Shown: positions 33,214 to 42,417 of the stretch, in pieces
How positions within the stretch are numbered: position 1 is the stretch's first letter
How the letters are laid out: the number at the start of each line of letters is the position of its first letter
Origin: an uncultured Litoreibacter sp.
GTDB taxonomy: Bacteria > Pseudomonadota > Alphaproteobacteria > Rhodobacterales > Rhodobacteraceae
DNA: 64,000 nucleotides
Assembly: GCA_947501685.1 (NCBI GenBank)
Contig: CANMWQ010000006.1
Location: 175,774-239,773 of the forward strand
Reading direction: 5' to 3'
The notes under the pieces: generated by a model
Seen by the model: only the letters and a program-made list of their open reading frames with translations
The model's database searches: none
Told to the model about the DNA's origin: nothing
Translations under genes and position numbers: made by a program

Positions 33214-35165
33214 TCCCGGCGCTTTGAAAAATAGTCCTCCGAGGTGCGGACCCGTGGGCGCTCCCCGCCCTGAAACGGGTTGTCTTCGGAATGGAACTGC
33301 GCCTGAACGCGGCAGTTTTCGCACATCTGGATCATCTTGGCGGCGTCTGACGTGGCAAACATGGAATGCGACCCGGCCAGCTTTTCGGTGATCTTTTCGA
33401 CGGTGGATTTGACGCCAAAGAGCGTGCCGCATTCAATGCAGGCAAAAGGCTCTTCTTCATGCAGTACCTTTTGCGTGAAGGCAGCGTCGGTCAGGTCCAT
33501 TTGCGGGGCCAGCGTGATCGCGTTTTCCGGGCAGATATTGCTGCACAGACCGCATTGCAGGCAGGCATCTTCCTGAAACCTTAGCTGCGGCATATCAGGG
33601 TTGTCGCCCAAAGCACCTGACGGGCAGAGCGACACGCAGGACAGGCACAGGGTGCAGGCATCCGTGTCCACGACCACTGCGCCGTAGGGTGCGCCATCGG
33701 GCAGAGCCACGATTTCTGCGTCGGGTTGCAAGGCTTTGGTGGCAAGCCGTGCCACCTGTCTTCGGCTGCCCATCGGCAAAACCGGGTTGCAGGTCGCGCG
33801 CGCGGGCGTGCCTGCGTAGAGCGTTTCCAAAAGCGCGTCGGGGTCCGCCGGGTCGAGCAGCCGGATCGCCTGCGCGCCAGCCAAGGCCATGGCCAGTTCT
33901 GCCTGCACCTCGATCACCTCCCGTTCGGTCTTTGGGGAGATGAGTATATCGACATGCCCAAACCCGCAGGAGAGGGCCGCCATCATCTCCGCATGGCCGA
34001 AGCCTGACAGCGCGTCGACCTCAAGCGGGATCACATGGGCGGGCAAGCCGCGTCCGAACCGCGCCCCGAGGGAGATCATCTCCGCCCCGAATGTTGCGTC
34101 ATGGACCAGCACTTGCGCCTGCGTGCCTCCCGCGTCGCGGTAGGTGGAGGCCAGCGTGGAGAGCCTGCGGAACAGCGTGTCCACCGGCGGCGCGTCATAG
34201 GTGATCGCGCCGGAGGGGCAGACGGCGGAGCAGGAGCCACAGCCCGCGCAGACCATAGGGTCGATCTCCACATGCTCGCCTACAGAGAGGATCGCGCCCG
34301 TGGGGCAGACGTTCAGACAGTTCGAGCAGGCCGGTTGTTCGGCGCGGCTATGAGCGCAGAGGATGGGTTCCAGCCGGACATAGAGTGGCTTTTCAAACGT
34401 GCCGATCAACTGCGCGGCCTCAAACACCGCCTTGGCCACGGAGGGCGCATGGGCCGGGTCGGCGCGCAGGTAGCCCTCGCGTTTTTCGGGGGCCGGGAAC
34501 AGGGCAGAGCTGCCGCTGAGATCAAGGATGATGTCGCAGTCCGACACCGCGTTGTCTTGTGGGGTGGTTAGCGTGAACGCGCCGCGTCCACCTGGGATAA
34601 CCTGCTGTAATCCATCAAACTTTACGGTGAATCCGCCCAGCGCGCCGGACGCGGTTTTCACGGCTCCGGTGACGCAGTCAAAGCGGCGGTCGGTGGGAAT
34701 GTCGCTCGGGTCGCTCAGCAAGACCGTGACGGCCAGCGTGTCGCATAAATCAGCGGCGGCTTGCAGGGCGGTGTCGGGTTTGGCCGCGTCTGCAAGTATC
34801 AGGCAGGTGCCTTCGGAGGTTACGTCAACGGATTTTCCTATGGGGGCCTGCAAGGCGGCCTCTGCGGCAAGCGCGGCCATCTTGGGCGTCGCGTCGCCTT
34901 CGCCCCAACCCGCTCGGTCGCGCAGATCAACAAAGCCCGGCACGGTGACCTCAAGCTCTTGCGCAAGCTCTTCGAAAACCTGCCGCTCTTGTTGGCACGC
35001 GATGATGACATCGCCTTCGGCCAGCTCCTTGGCGGCGGCGTCGAGCTGGTCGAGACACAGGCTGGTATAGGGCTTCGTGCAAGACAGCCCGCAGGCTTTT
35101 TCAAGGGCGTCCGGATCCACCGATTGGCTGCCCAGACAATCACATAGAACCAGTTTCTGTGTCAT
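33207..35165 (-). CDS. Large polyferredoxin (four [4Fe-4S] motifs) of the formate dehydrogenase locus
   Basis: 652 residues, cytoplasmic. Two ferredoxin pairs are visible: C-S-N-C-L-N-V-C-P (about 278) with C-A-G-C-G-S-C-S-A-V-C-P (about 306), and C-T-L-C-L-S-C-V-S-L-C-P (about 505) with C-L-Q-C-G-L-C-S-N-I-C-P (about 535). Extra Cys pairs sit at the N terminus (L-C-D-C) and C terminus (C-I-E-C-G, C-E-N-C), the latter like a zinc or Fe-S site. Divergent from the fdh operon across 330 bp. Likely electron conduit or donor for FDH maturation or for linking FDH to cytoplasmic acceptors; the exact partner is not known. Confidence 0.85.
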   Translation of the reverse strand: MTQKLVLCDCLGSQSVDPDALEKACGLSCTKPYTSLCLDQLDAAAKELAEGDVIIACQQERQVFEELAQELEVTVPGFVDLRDRAGWGEGDATPKMAALAAEAALQAPIGKSVDVTSEGTCLILADAAKPDTALQAAADLCDTLAVTVLLSDPSDIPTDRRFDCVTGAVKTASGALGGFTVKFDGLQQVIPGGRGAFTLTTPQDNAVSDCDIILDLSGSSALFPAPEKREGYLRADPAHAPSVAKAVFEAAQLIGTFEKPLYVRLEPILCAHSRAEQPACSNCLNVCPTGAILSVGEHVEIDPMVCAGCGSCSAVCPSGAITYDAPPVDTLFRRLSTLASTYRDAGGTQAQVLVHDATFGAEMISLGARFGRGLPAHVIPLEVDALSGFGHAEMMAALSCGFGHVDILISPKTEREVIEVQAELAMALAGAQAIRLLDPADPDALLETLYAGTPARATCNPVLPMGSRRQVARLATKALQPDAEIVALPDGAPYGAVVVDTDACTLCLSCVSLCPSGALGDNPDMPQLRFQEDACLQCGLCSNICPENAITLAPQMDLTDAAFTQKVLHEEEPFACIECGTLFGVKSTVEKITEKLAGSHSMFATSDAAKMIQMCENCRVQAQFHSEDNPFQGGERPRVRTSEDYFSKRRDH

Positions 35166-35495
35166 CGCGACTCCCGCAAAGTGACGGCTTGCGCCGTGCG
35201 CCGAAGTTCACGCTAGTCGCGATTCCGGGGCGTCGTAAACCGAAATCATGGCAGGAGGTGGATTTGTCTTTATGCTGCGCCTGCGAGATTGTTTCATGAC
35301 AAAATCACTCTGAAATAGGGGGATCTGCGCTGGTGTGTTGATATTCCAAAGGCTTGGAGGTGGCTTCGCTCGCGGTTTCGGAATGCTGCGGCGCAGAGCG
35401 CAAAAACGTGAGCACAGTCCGCCAAAAAATTCCTTTGCGATTGCCGCTAAGTCATGCAGCATGACGGTATGCAGTCGAGTGCAGACAAAGGATCT
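35166..35495 (+). promoter_or_regulatory. Divergent intergenic region with GTCATGC-A-GCATGAC palindrome
   Basis: 330 bp without a credible gene between the polyferredoxin and the DUF3305/fdh operon, so it must hold both promoters. A perfect 7-bp inverted repeat, GTCATGC-A-GCATGAC (35451-35465), lies 30 bp before the DUF3305 start and could be an operator or an mRNA hairpin. An A-rich stretch (CCAAAAAATTCC, 35423-35434) lies just upstream. No ModE-like palindrome was seen. Confidence 0.4.
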
Positions 35496-36056
35496 ATGCC
35501 AGAAACCGTCATCAAAAGTATATCCATGCCTCTGGGGATCGTGATCCGCAGAGTGCCCGGCGTCACGCGCTGGGTTAGCCATGTCTGGAAAGCGGTTGCG
35601 GTTTTGCCCGGCGCCTCAGAGGCCCGCTGGAAGGAGCTGCGCCGCGATGGCGACGCGGTTGAGTTCCATGCAGCCACCGTGCCGTTGGAGCTGTTTCGCA
35701 CCGATACAGAAGCCTATCTGCACGGGCTGTCGGCCAAGACCCCCTCAATCTACGTGGTGATGCGCGACAGCGATGGGGACGATCCGTTGCAGATTGTTCT
35801 GGCCACGGCCTCTCCCTATGAGGCACAGGATTACGCGGATACGGGCGAAGAGCTGGTCGAGAAAGTGCCGATGCCCGAGGGGTTGGTCGCCTGGATCCGT
35901 GATTTCATTGATCTACACCACGAGGATGAGGTGTTCATCAAGCGCCGCCGCAACAAGGCCAGCGTTGATCTCAAGGAAGACGGCATAGGCGACGCGCGCA
36001 TTCGTCAGGTCGCGGATGTCTACCGTGCACCGTCCTCGAAGGAGCGGGTGCATTGA
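35496..36056 (+). CDS. DUF3305 family protein
   Basis: 186 residues from the ATG at 35496 (AAAGGA upstream); an in-frame ATG at 35454 overlaps the palindrome. The N-terminal M-P-L-G-I-V-I-R-R-V-P-G-V-T-R-W segment and L-F-R-T-D-T-E-A-Y match DUF3305, which accompanies formate dehydrogenase genes in alpha- and betaproteobacteria. Soluble, no cofactor motif; C terminus basic. Overlaps DUF3306 (TTGA). Probably a maturation or assembly factor, inferred from context. Confidence 0.8.
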   Translation: MPETVIKSISMPLGIVIRRVPGVTRWVSHVWKAVAVLPGASEARWKELRRDGDAVEFHAATVPLELFRTDTEAYLHGLSAKTPSIYVVMRDSDGDDPLQIVLATASPYEAQDYADTGEELVEKVPMPEGLVAWIRDFIDLHHEDEVFIKRRRNKASVDLKEDGIGDARIRQVADVYRAPSSKERVH

Positions 36057-36667
36057 GCGGAGAGCGTAGTTTCTGGTCGCGCCGCAAAGCTGGCGTGCAG
36101 GCGGAGGCCGCAGCGGAGCAAGCGGCTCTGGACGCCCAAGCGCTCGCCGAAGAACACGCAGCCCTTGAGGAGAAAACCGACGCTGAATTGCTGGCCGAAC
36201 TGGACCTGCCCGACCCCGACACGCTGAAAATGGGCGACGACTTTTCCGCCTTCATGTCGAAAGCCGTGCCCGACCGGCTGCGCCGCCGTGCCTTGCGGGT
36301 CTTGTGGCGCTCGAACCCGGTTCTGGCCAATGTGGATATGCTTGTCGATTACGGTGAGGATTTTACCGACAAGGCCATGGTGGTCGAGAATATGCAGACC
36401 GCCTATCAGGTCGGCAAAGGCATGTTGAAACATGTCGAGGAGATGGCCCGTCAGGCCGAGGAGCGGGAGAATCCTTCTGAGCCTGAGCTTTTGGACGACG
36501 ACGTGGACGAAGAAGAGGTGCTTCTGGCAGCCGTTGACGAGGGCGCAGTGAAGGATGACAGCGCAGCGCCGGAAGACGCCCTCGCCGAAGAGCTGGAAGA
36601 AGACGCGGTCTACGCCTTACCCACCCCGCGCCGCATGAAATTCAGAACGGAAGGGGCCGCCGCGTGA
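36053..36667 (+). CDS. DUF3306 family protein
   Basis: 204 residues from a TTG start overlapping the DUF3305 stop, with GGAGCGGG as RBS. Begins F-W-S-R-R-K, then a Glu/Ala-rich helix; the core D-D-F-S-A-F-M-S-K-A-V-P-D-R-L-R-R-R-A-L and W-R-S-N-P-V-L-A-N is the DUF3306 signature. The last 60 residues are very acidic. Cytoplasmic; function unknown but constant in this type of fdh operon. Stop overlaps the TorD gene (GTGA). Confidence 0.82.
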   Translation: MSGERSFWSRRKAGVQAEAAAEQAALDAQALAEEHAALEEKTDAELLAELDLPDPDTLKMGDDFSAFMSKAVPDRLRRRALRVLWRSNPVLANVDMLVDYGEDFTDKAMVVENMQTAYQVGKGMLKHVEEMARQAEERENPSEPELLDDDVDEEEVLLAAVDEGAVKDDSAAPEDALAEELEEDAVYALPTPRRMKFRTEGAAA

Positions 36668-37269
36668 GTGCTGCTGAAGACATCAAGATTGTCTCGGAAG
36701 ATCGCCTGCGGGCGGATCTGTACAACTTTCTGGGTCTGATGCTGTCAGGCCCGCCGGATCAGATATTGCTTGATCAATGCGCCGGCCTGTCTGGCGACGA
36801 CAGCGCGCTTGGCAAAGCCATTGGCGGCTTGTCTCGCGTGGCCAAAGCCACCAAGCCGAAGAAGGTCGAAAGCGAGTTCAACGCGCTCTTTGTGGGTTTG
36901 GGCCGTGGCGAGCTGCTGCCCTATGCCAGCTACTATCTGACCGGGTTCCTGAACGAAAAGCCGCTGGCCACGTTGCGCACGGACATGGCGGTGCGGGGTA
37001 TCACGCGCGCGCCGAATGTCTATGAGCCTGAGGATAATATCGCGTCGCTGATGGAAATGATGGGCGGCATGATCGTGGGCCGCTTTGGCGTGCCTGCCGC
37101 CCTTGAAGATCAAAAGACGTTTTTCAACAAACATATCGCCTCATGGGCCGGGCATTTCTTTGCTGATCTGGAGGGGGCCAAGAACTCGGTTCTTTACGCA
37201 TCGCTGGGCAGCGTCGGGAAAGCCTTTATCGAGATTGAGCGCGAAGCGTTCAGAATGACCGCGGGCTAG
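36664..37269 (+). CDS. TorD/DmsD-family redox-enzyme maturation chaperone
   Basis: 201 residues, GTG start. All-helical chaperone with D-L-Y-N-F-L-G-L-M-L-S, E-F-N-A-L-F-V-G-L-G-R-G-E-L-L-P-Y-A-S-Y-Y and E-P-E-D-N-I motifs, the last being the TorD-family signature around E-P-x-D-H/N. These proteins bind the Tat signal of molybdo/tungsto-enzymes and guard cofactor insertion. Its client here is surely FdhA, encoded 360 bp downstream with a twin-arginine signal. Confidence 0.88.
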   Translation: MSAAEDIKIVSEDRLRADLYNFLGLMLSGPPDQILLDQCAGLSGDDSALGKAIGGLSRVAKATKPKKVESEFNALFVGLGRGELLPYASYYLTGFLNEKPLATLRTDMAVRGITRAPNVYEPEDNIASLMEMMGGMIVGRFGVPAALEDQKTFFNKHIASWAGHFFADLEGAKNSVLYASLGSVGKAFIEIEREAFRMTAG

Positions 37270-37326
37270 GGGCCTGCACTTAAACGGCGGGGATGCTCGC
37301 CACAAACAGGGAAGGGAGACATCCCA

Positions 37327-37515
37327 ATGACCAAGAAAACTGACGGTGCGAGCCGCCGCGATTTTCTGAAGCTGGCCGGAACCACCGCGCCGGTTGCTGC
37401 CGTGGCGCTGGCCACCGGCACGACCGAGGCAGAGGCACGCCCCGCTGATCTGGCATCCGACAAGATGCAGGACACCGCGCATACCCGCGCCTATCTCGAC
37501 AGCGCCCGCTTCTAG
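37327..37515 (+). CDS. Formate dehydrogenase-region twin-arginine peptide
   Basis: 62 residues, GGGAAGGGAGA upstream. Twin-arginine motif S-R-R-D-F-L-K-L-A-G at about 13-22, then a hydrophobic Ala-rich stretch and a short mature part ending Y-L-D-S-A-R-F, the typical form of the small Tat-targeted protein found before fdhA. Thought to be exported with or help FdhA; function not established. Followed by 117 bp to fdhA. Confidence 0.85.
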   Translation: MTKKTDGASRRDFLKLAGTTAPVAAVALATGTTEAEARPADLASDKMQDTAHTRAYLDSARF

Positions 37516-37632
37516 GACGCCGTCAAAGACCACCCTCACGGCGACTGGTTGCGTGACGCCCGACTGCCAAGAGGTCCATTCGAAATCCTGCAAGCCCAAC
37601 AAGTGGTGGGTAAGCTCAGGGGAGGAACTACA

Positions 37633-40527
37633 ATGCTAAGGAAAAAGACCAACGGGGTTGCGCGACGCCCCCAGCGGACCGGTATCCTGTCTGATATTGC
37701 CGATAAATCTGTAGATCGCCGCTCGTTTCTGCGCGGCTCCGGTCTGGCCATCGGTGGCCTCGCGGCAATTTCCGCGACGGGCGGCTCTGTAACGCAGGCC
37801 ACGGCCCAAACGGCGGCCAATGGCGCGGTCGAAACCATTAAATCTGTCTGCACCCACTGCTCGGTCGGGTGTACCGTTGTGGCTGAGGTGTCCAACGGGG
37901 TCTGGACGGGGCAAGAGCCCGGCTGGGACAGCCCGTTCAACCTTGGCGCGCATTGCGCGAAAGGGGCCGCGGTCCGTGAGCACGCGCATGGCGAGCGCCG
38001 CCTGAAATACCCGATGAAGAAAGAGGGTGGAGAGTGGAAGCGCATCAGCTGGGATCAGGCGATCGACGAGATCGGCGACGGCATGATGAACATCCGCGAG
38101 GAAAGCGGGCCGGATTCTGTGTATTGGCTGGGCTCCGCCAAGCACAATAACGAACAGGCCTATCTGTTCCGCAAATTTGCAGCTTACTGGGGGACAAACA
38201 ACGTCGACCACCAGGCGCGGATTTGTCACTCCACCACGGTGGCCGGTGTGGCCAACACATGGGGCTACGGCGCCATGACCAACAGCTACAACGACATTCA
38301 CAACTCGAAAGCGATCTTCATCATCGGCGGCAATCCCGCCGAGGCGCATCCCGTATCCTTGCTGCATTTGCTGCGCGCAAAAGAGCAGAACAACGCGCCG
38401 GTGATCGTCTGCGATCCACGGTTTACCCGCACGGCGGCCCATGCTGATGAGTATGTGCGCTTCCGTCCCGGCACCGACGTGGCGCTGGTCTGGGGCATCC
38501 TGTGGCACATCTTCGACAATGGCTGGGAGGACAAGGAGTTCATCCGCACCCGCGTTTGGGGCATGGATCAAATCCAAGAAGAAGTTGCACGTTGGACCCC
38601 TGAAGAGGTTGAGCGCGTTACCGGTGCTCCGGGCTCGCAGCTCAAGCGCGTTGCGCGGACCATGGCCAATAACCGCCCCGGCACCGTGATTTGGTGCATG
38701 GGTGGCACGCAGCACACCAACGGCAACAACAACACGCGCGCGTATTGCGTGTTGCAGCTGGCACTTGGCAACATGGGCACAAGCGGGGGTGGCACGAACA
38801 TCTTCCGTGGCCACGACAATGTGCAGGGTGCGACTGACCTTGGCGTTCTGTCCCATACGCTTCCCGGCTATTACGGGCTGTCGGCAGGATCATGGGCGCA
38901 TTGGGCCCGTGTCTGGGGCGAGGATGACGATTGGCTGAAAGGCCAATTCGCCATGACCAAAGACGCCGAAGGCAAGGACAAGTCCTTGCAGCAGCTCACC
39001 GGCATTCCGGTGTCGCGCTGGATAGACGGGGTGCTTGAAGACCCTGACAACATGGACAACCCCAACAAGGTGCGCGCCATGGTGCTTTGGGGCCACGCGC
39101 CGAACTCGCAGACCCGTCAGAAGGAAATGAAGACCGCGATGGAGCAGCTCGACATGCTGGTCGTCGTGGACCCATATCCGACGGTTTCGGCGGTGCTGCA
39201 TGACCGGACCGACGGCGTTTACCTGCTGCCGGCATGTACGCAGTTCGAGACCCGTGGCTCTGTTACGGCATCCAACCGCTCGTTCCAGTGGCGTGACAAG
39301 GTTGTCGACCCGCTGTTCGAAAGCTTGCCGGACGAGGTCATCATGGCCAAGTTCGCCAACAAGTTCGGCTGGGCCGACCGCTTCTTCCGCAACATCGAGA
39401 TGGAAGATGCCGAGACGCCAAATGTTGAAAGCATCACGCGTGAGTTCAACAAAGGCATGTGGACGATCGGCTATACGGGGCAGGACCCTGACCGCATCAA
39501 GATGCACATGGCCAACCAGCACACGTTCGACCGCACCACGTTGCAAGCGATTGGTGGGCCGGCTGATGGCGACTATTACGGTCTGCCATGGCCGTCCTGG
39601 GGCACCGCGGACATGAAGCACCCCGGCACGCCGAACCTCTATGACATGTCCAAACGTGTCTCCGAGGGTGGCCTGACCTTCCGCGCCCGCTTTGGGGTGG
39701 AACGTGACGGTGACAACCTGCTGGCCGAGGGCGTCTACAGCTTGGATAGCGATATTCAGGATGGCTACCCTGAGTTCACCATGCAGATGCTGATGGATCT
39801 GGGCTGGGATAGCGAGCTGACGGCGGAAGAACGCGCTGTCATCGACGGTATCGCCGGGCCGAAGACCAACTGGAAAACCGACCTCTCAGGCGGCATCCAG
39901 CGGGTGGCCATTGCGCATGAATGTGCGCCCTTCGGCAACGCCAAGGCGCGGGCCGTGGTCTGGACCTTCCCCGATCCGGTGCCGGTCCACCGCGAGCCGC
40001 TTTACACCAACCGCCGCGATCTTGTGGCCGACTACCCGACATATGAGGACCGGAAGTTCTATCGCTTGCCGACCATGTATGCCTCGATCCAGAAGCAGGA
40101 TTTCTCGAAAGAGTATCCGATGATCCTGACCTCAGGGCGTCTGGTCGAATATGAGGGCGGCGGCGATGAGAGCCGGTCCAACCCATGGCTTGCAGAGCTG
40201 CAACAAGACATGTTCGTCGAGATTAACACCCGTGACGCCAACAACTTGGGCGTTCGGGATGGCGAGCAGGTTTGGGTGGAAGGCCCCGAAGGCGCCAAGG
40301 TCAAAGTGATGGCCATGGTGACCGAGCGGGTCGGCGAGGGCGTGGCCTTCATGCCGTTCCACTTCGGCGGGCATCTCGAGGGCGAGGATCTGAGGGGCAA
40401 ATACCCTGACGGCGCTGACCCCTATGTGCTGGGCGAAAGCTCCAACACCGCACAGACCTATGGCTATGATTCAGTAACCCAGATGCAAGAGACGAAAGCC
40501 ACTCTTTGCAAAATCTCGGTAGCGTAA
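37633..40527 (+). CDS. fdhA: Formate dehydrogenase catalytic subunit (Mo/W-bis-pyranopterin, Cys form)
   Basis: 964 residues from the ATG at 37633 (GGGGAGGAACTACA). Tat signal R29-R-S-F-L-R34, then a [4Fe-4S] site C73-x2-C76-x3-C80-x27-C108 and the catalytic C198-H199 in A-R-I-C-H-S, where other enzymes carry selenocysteine; no in-frame TGA is present. The molybdopterin oxidoreductase core and C-terminal dinucleotide-binding domain (E-Y-E-G-G-G-D-E-S-R, P-F-H-F-G-G-H) are complete. Oxidises formate to CO2 or the reverse, on the periplasmic side. Operon with iron-sulfur and cytochrome b subunits and, further on, a tungstate transporter suggests tungsten use. Confidence 0.95.
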   Translation: MLRKKTNGVARRPQRTGILSDIADKSVDRRSFLRGSGLAIGGLAAISATGGSVTQATAQTAANGAVETIKSVCTHCSVGCTVVAEVSNGVWTGQEPGWDSPFNLGAHCAKGAAVREHAHGERRLKYPMKKEGGEWKRISWDQAIDEIGDGMMNIREESGPDSVYWLGSAKHNNEQAYLFRKFAAYWGTNNVDHQARICHSTTVAGVANTWGYGAMTNSYNDIHNSKAIFIIGGNPAEAHPVSLLHLLRAKEQNNAPVIVCDPRFTRTAAHADEYVRFRPGTDVALVWGILWHIFDNGWEDKEFIRTRVWGMDQIQEEVARWTPEEVERVTGAPGSQLKRVARTMANNRPGTVIWCMGGTQHTNGNNNTRAYCVLQLALGNMGTSGGGTNIFRGHDNVQGATDLGVLSHTLPGYYGLSAGSWAHWARVWGEDDDWLKGQFAMTKDAEGKDKSLQQLTGIPVSRWIDGVLEDPDNMDNPNKVRAMVLWGHAPNSQTRQKEMKTAMEQLDMLVVVDPYPTVSAVLHDRTDGVYLLPACTQFETRGSVTASNRSFQWRDKVVDPLFESLPDEVIMAKFANKFGWADRFFRNIEMEDAETPNVESITREFNKGMWTIGYTGQDPDRIKMHMANQHTFDRTTLQAIGGPADGDYYGLPWPSWGTADMKHPGTPNLYDMSKRVSEGGLTFRARFGVERDGDNLLAEGVYSLDSDIQDGYPEFTMQMLMDLGWDSELTAEERAVIDGIAGPKTNWKTDLSGGIQRVAIAHECAPFGNAKARAVVWTFPDPVPVHREPLYTNRRDLVADYPTYEDRKFYRLPTMYASIQKQDFSKEYPMILTSGRLVEYEGGGDESRSNPWLAELQQDMFVEINTRDANNLGVRDGEQVWVEGPEGAKVKVMAMVTERVGEGVAFMPFHFGGHLEGEDLRGKYPDGADPYVLGESSNTAQTYGYDSVTQMQETKATLCKISVA

Positions 40528-40540
40528 GGAGGACCAAGAC

Positions 40541-41134
40541 ATGGCAAGAGCAAAGTTTCTCGTCGACGCCGAACGCTGCATTGAATGCAACGCCTGTGTC
40601 ACCGCTTGTAAGAACGAGCATGAGGTCCCGTGGGGCATCAACCGCCGGAAGGTCGTCACGATCAATGACGGCTCGCCGGGGGAGCGGTCGATCTCTGTGG
40701 CGTGCATGCACTGCTCGGATGCACCTTGTATGGCGGTCTGCCCTGTAGACTGCTTTTACCAGAACGAGGAAGGGGTGGTTCTGCACTCCAAAGACCTCTG
40801 CATCGGGTGTGGCTATTGCTTCTACGCGTGTCCATTTGGCGCGCCGCAATTTCCGCAGGCAGCCAACTTCGGATCGCGCGGCAAGATGGACAAATGTACC
40901 TTCTGCGCCGGTGGCCCAGAGGAAAACCACTCCACCGCCGAGTTCCAGAAATACGGCCGCAACCGGATCGCGGAAGGCAAATTGCCGATCTGCGCCGAGA
41001 TGTGTGCGACCAAGGCGCTTCTGGCTGGTGACGGCGACATCGTGTCGGGCATCTACCGCGAACGCGTCGTGGCGCGTGGCTTTGGCTCCGGCGCATGGGG
41101 TTGGGGTTCGGCTTACGGCCGTCAAGACGGCTGA
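40541..41134 (+). CDS. fdhB: Formate dehydrogenase iron-sulfur (beta) subunit
   Basis: 197 residues, 13 bp after fdhA, AAGGAGG upstream. Four [4Fe-4S] clusters are predicted: C-I-E-C-N-A-C-V-T-A-C (residues 14-24), C-M-H-C-S-D-A-P-C-M-A-V-C-P, C-I-G-C-G-Y-C-F-Y-A-C-P and C-T-F-C with a later C-x3-C. It carries electrons from FdhA to the cytochrome b subunit. It has no signal peptide, so it is probably exported by hitch-hiking on the Tat signal of FdhA. Confidence 0.94.
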   Translation: MARAKFLVDAERCIECNACVTACKNEHEVPWGINRRKVVTINDGSPGERSISVACMHCSDAPCMAVCPVDCFYQNEEGVVLHSKDLCIGCGYCFYACPFGAPQFPQAANFGSRGKMDKCTFCAGGPEENHSTAEFQKYGRNRIAEGKLPICAEMCATKALLAGDGDIVSGIYRERVVARGFGSGAWGWGSAYGRQDG

Positions 41135-41158
41135 TCCGCTTGTCTTGATGTAGAACAC

Positions 41159-41192
41159 AAAAAAGGGGCGATCCGCTTGGGTCGCCCTTTTG
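41159..41192 (+). terminator. Hairpin terminator between fdhB and the cytochrome b gene
   Basis: AAAAGGGGCGA ... TCGCCCTTTT forms a 10-bp stem with one bulged G and an 8-10 nt loop, ending in TTTT, 25 bp after fdhB. Probably only partial termination, since the gamma subunit follows on the same strand. Confidence 0.6.
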
Positions 41193-41220
41193 ACCTAAGA
41201 CAGATTTTGGGGAACCCGAC

Positions 41221-42417
41221 ATGCTGCGCGCTTTGCTGGCTTTGATGCTCACCGTGACCTTCGTCTCAACCGCGCATGCGCAAGAGGGCGCATCCCCCGA
41301 CCGGGAGGCCACAGGCGGCGCGCAAACCCTCGAAGACATCATGGCGCGTCAACGCGGCGAGGAAGTCGATAACAGCTTTCGCAGCGACGCCACCGGTGAT
41401 CCCGACAGTGCTGCTGGCATCGCCAGCCAGCTGGGCACATTGGGCGGTGCGTCTGACCCTGAACTGTGGCGCGCGCTGCGCTTTGGCACGGCCAACATCA
41501 CCGCCTCCAATAACAGCCCCACCGCCACCACGCTCATTCAGGATGGCGGCATGGGCTGGCTGCAATTTCGCGAGGGGCCGCTTGCGTCTTACGGGGGAGG
41601 GCTGTTGATCGTGACCGCTGCGCTCTTGGCGGTCTTCTTGATGGTGCGGGGCCGCATCACGATCGACGGCGAAAAGACGGGCCGCACGATCACGCGGTTC
41701 AAGGCGGTGGAGCGTTTTGGCCATTGGCTTCTGGCGGGCTCGTTCATCTTGCTTGGCGTCACCGGGCTGGTCTCGCTCTTTGGGCGCACGGTGTTCATCC
41801 CGGTCTTCGGGCATGAGGCGTTTTCCTATCTCGCGGTGGGCTCCAAATGGATCCATAACAACGTGTCATGGGCCTTCATGCTGGCGCTGGCGATGATCTT
41901 TGTGATGTGGGTCATCCACAATCTGCCGGATCGCACGGATATCAACTGGCTGCTGAAAGGCGGCGGCATTTTCACCAATGGGCATCCGCCGGCCAAGAAG
42001 TTCAACGCCGGGCAAAAGCTGATCTTCTGGTCGGTGATCGTGCTGGGAACCTCGATTTCCGTGTCTGGCCTCGCGCTGCTTTTCCCGTTCGAGTTCAACA
42101 TGTTCGCGCCCACTTTTGCCAAGTTGAACAGCTTTGGCATTTCGGAGGCGCTGGGGCTCGGCACCTTGCGCGAAACCCTCGCCCCGCATGAGGAGATGCA
42201 ATATGCCCAGCTTTGGCACGCCATTGTCAGTTTCGTGCTGATGGCGATCATTCTGGCTCATATCTATATCGGCTCGGTCGGCATGGAAGGTGCCTATGAC
42301 GCCATGGGATCGGGTGAGGTCGAAGAGCAATGGGCGCGCGAGCACCATTCCATCTGGGCGGAAGAAGAGCTGGCCAAAGACCGCAAAGCCCCCGAAAGCG
42401 CGACCCCTGCCGAGTAG
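41221..42417 (+). CDS. Formate dehydrogenase cytochrome b (gamma) subunit with long N-terminal extension
   Basis: 398 residues; GGGGAA upstream. Signal peptide (1-20, V-S-T-A-H-A), then a roughly 100-residue extracytoplasmic extension before a hydrophobic helix near 125-145 and the four-helix cytochrome b556 domain (about 165-375), with His in R-F-G-H-W, W-I-H-N-N and L-A-H-I-Y. It anchors FdhAB and passes electrons to quinone. Plain FdoI/FdnI is about 210 residues; longer forms occur in alphaproteobacteria. The stop directly abuts the next ATG. Confidence 0.9.
   Translation: MLRALLALMLTVTFVSTAHAQEGASPDREATGGAQTLEDIMARQRGEEVDNSFRSDATGDPDSAAGIASQLGTLGGASDPELWRALRFGTANITASNNSPTATTLIQDGGMGWLQFREGPLASYGGGLLIVTAALLAVFLMVRGRITIDGEKTGRTITRFKAVERFGHWLLAGSFILLGVTGLVSLFGRTVFIPVFGHEAFSYLAVGSKWIHNNVSWAFMLALAMIFVMWVIHNLPDRTDINWLLKGGGIFTNGHPPAKKFNAGQKLIFWSVIVLGTSISVSGLALLFPFEFNMFAPTFAKLNSFGISEALGLGTLRETLAPHEEMQYAQLWHAIVSFVLMAIILAHIYIGSVGMEGAYDAMGSGEVEEQWAREHHSIWAEEELAKDRKAPESATPAE

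Noticed and set aside
37633..40527. Selenocysteine in FdhA
   Set aside because: The catalytic position is a TGT Cys codon (38224-38226); there is no in-frame TGA or visible SECIS-type element.
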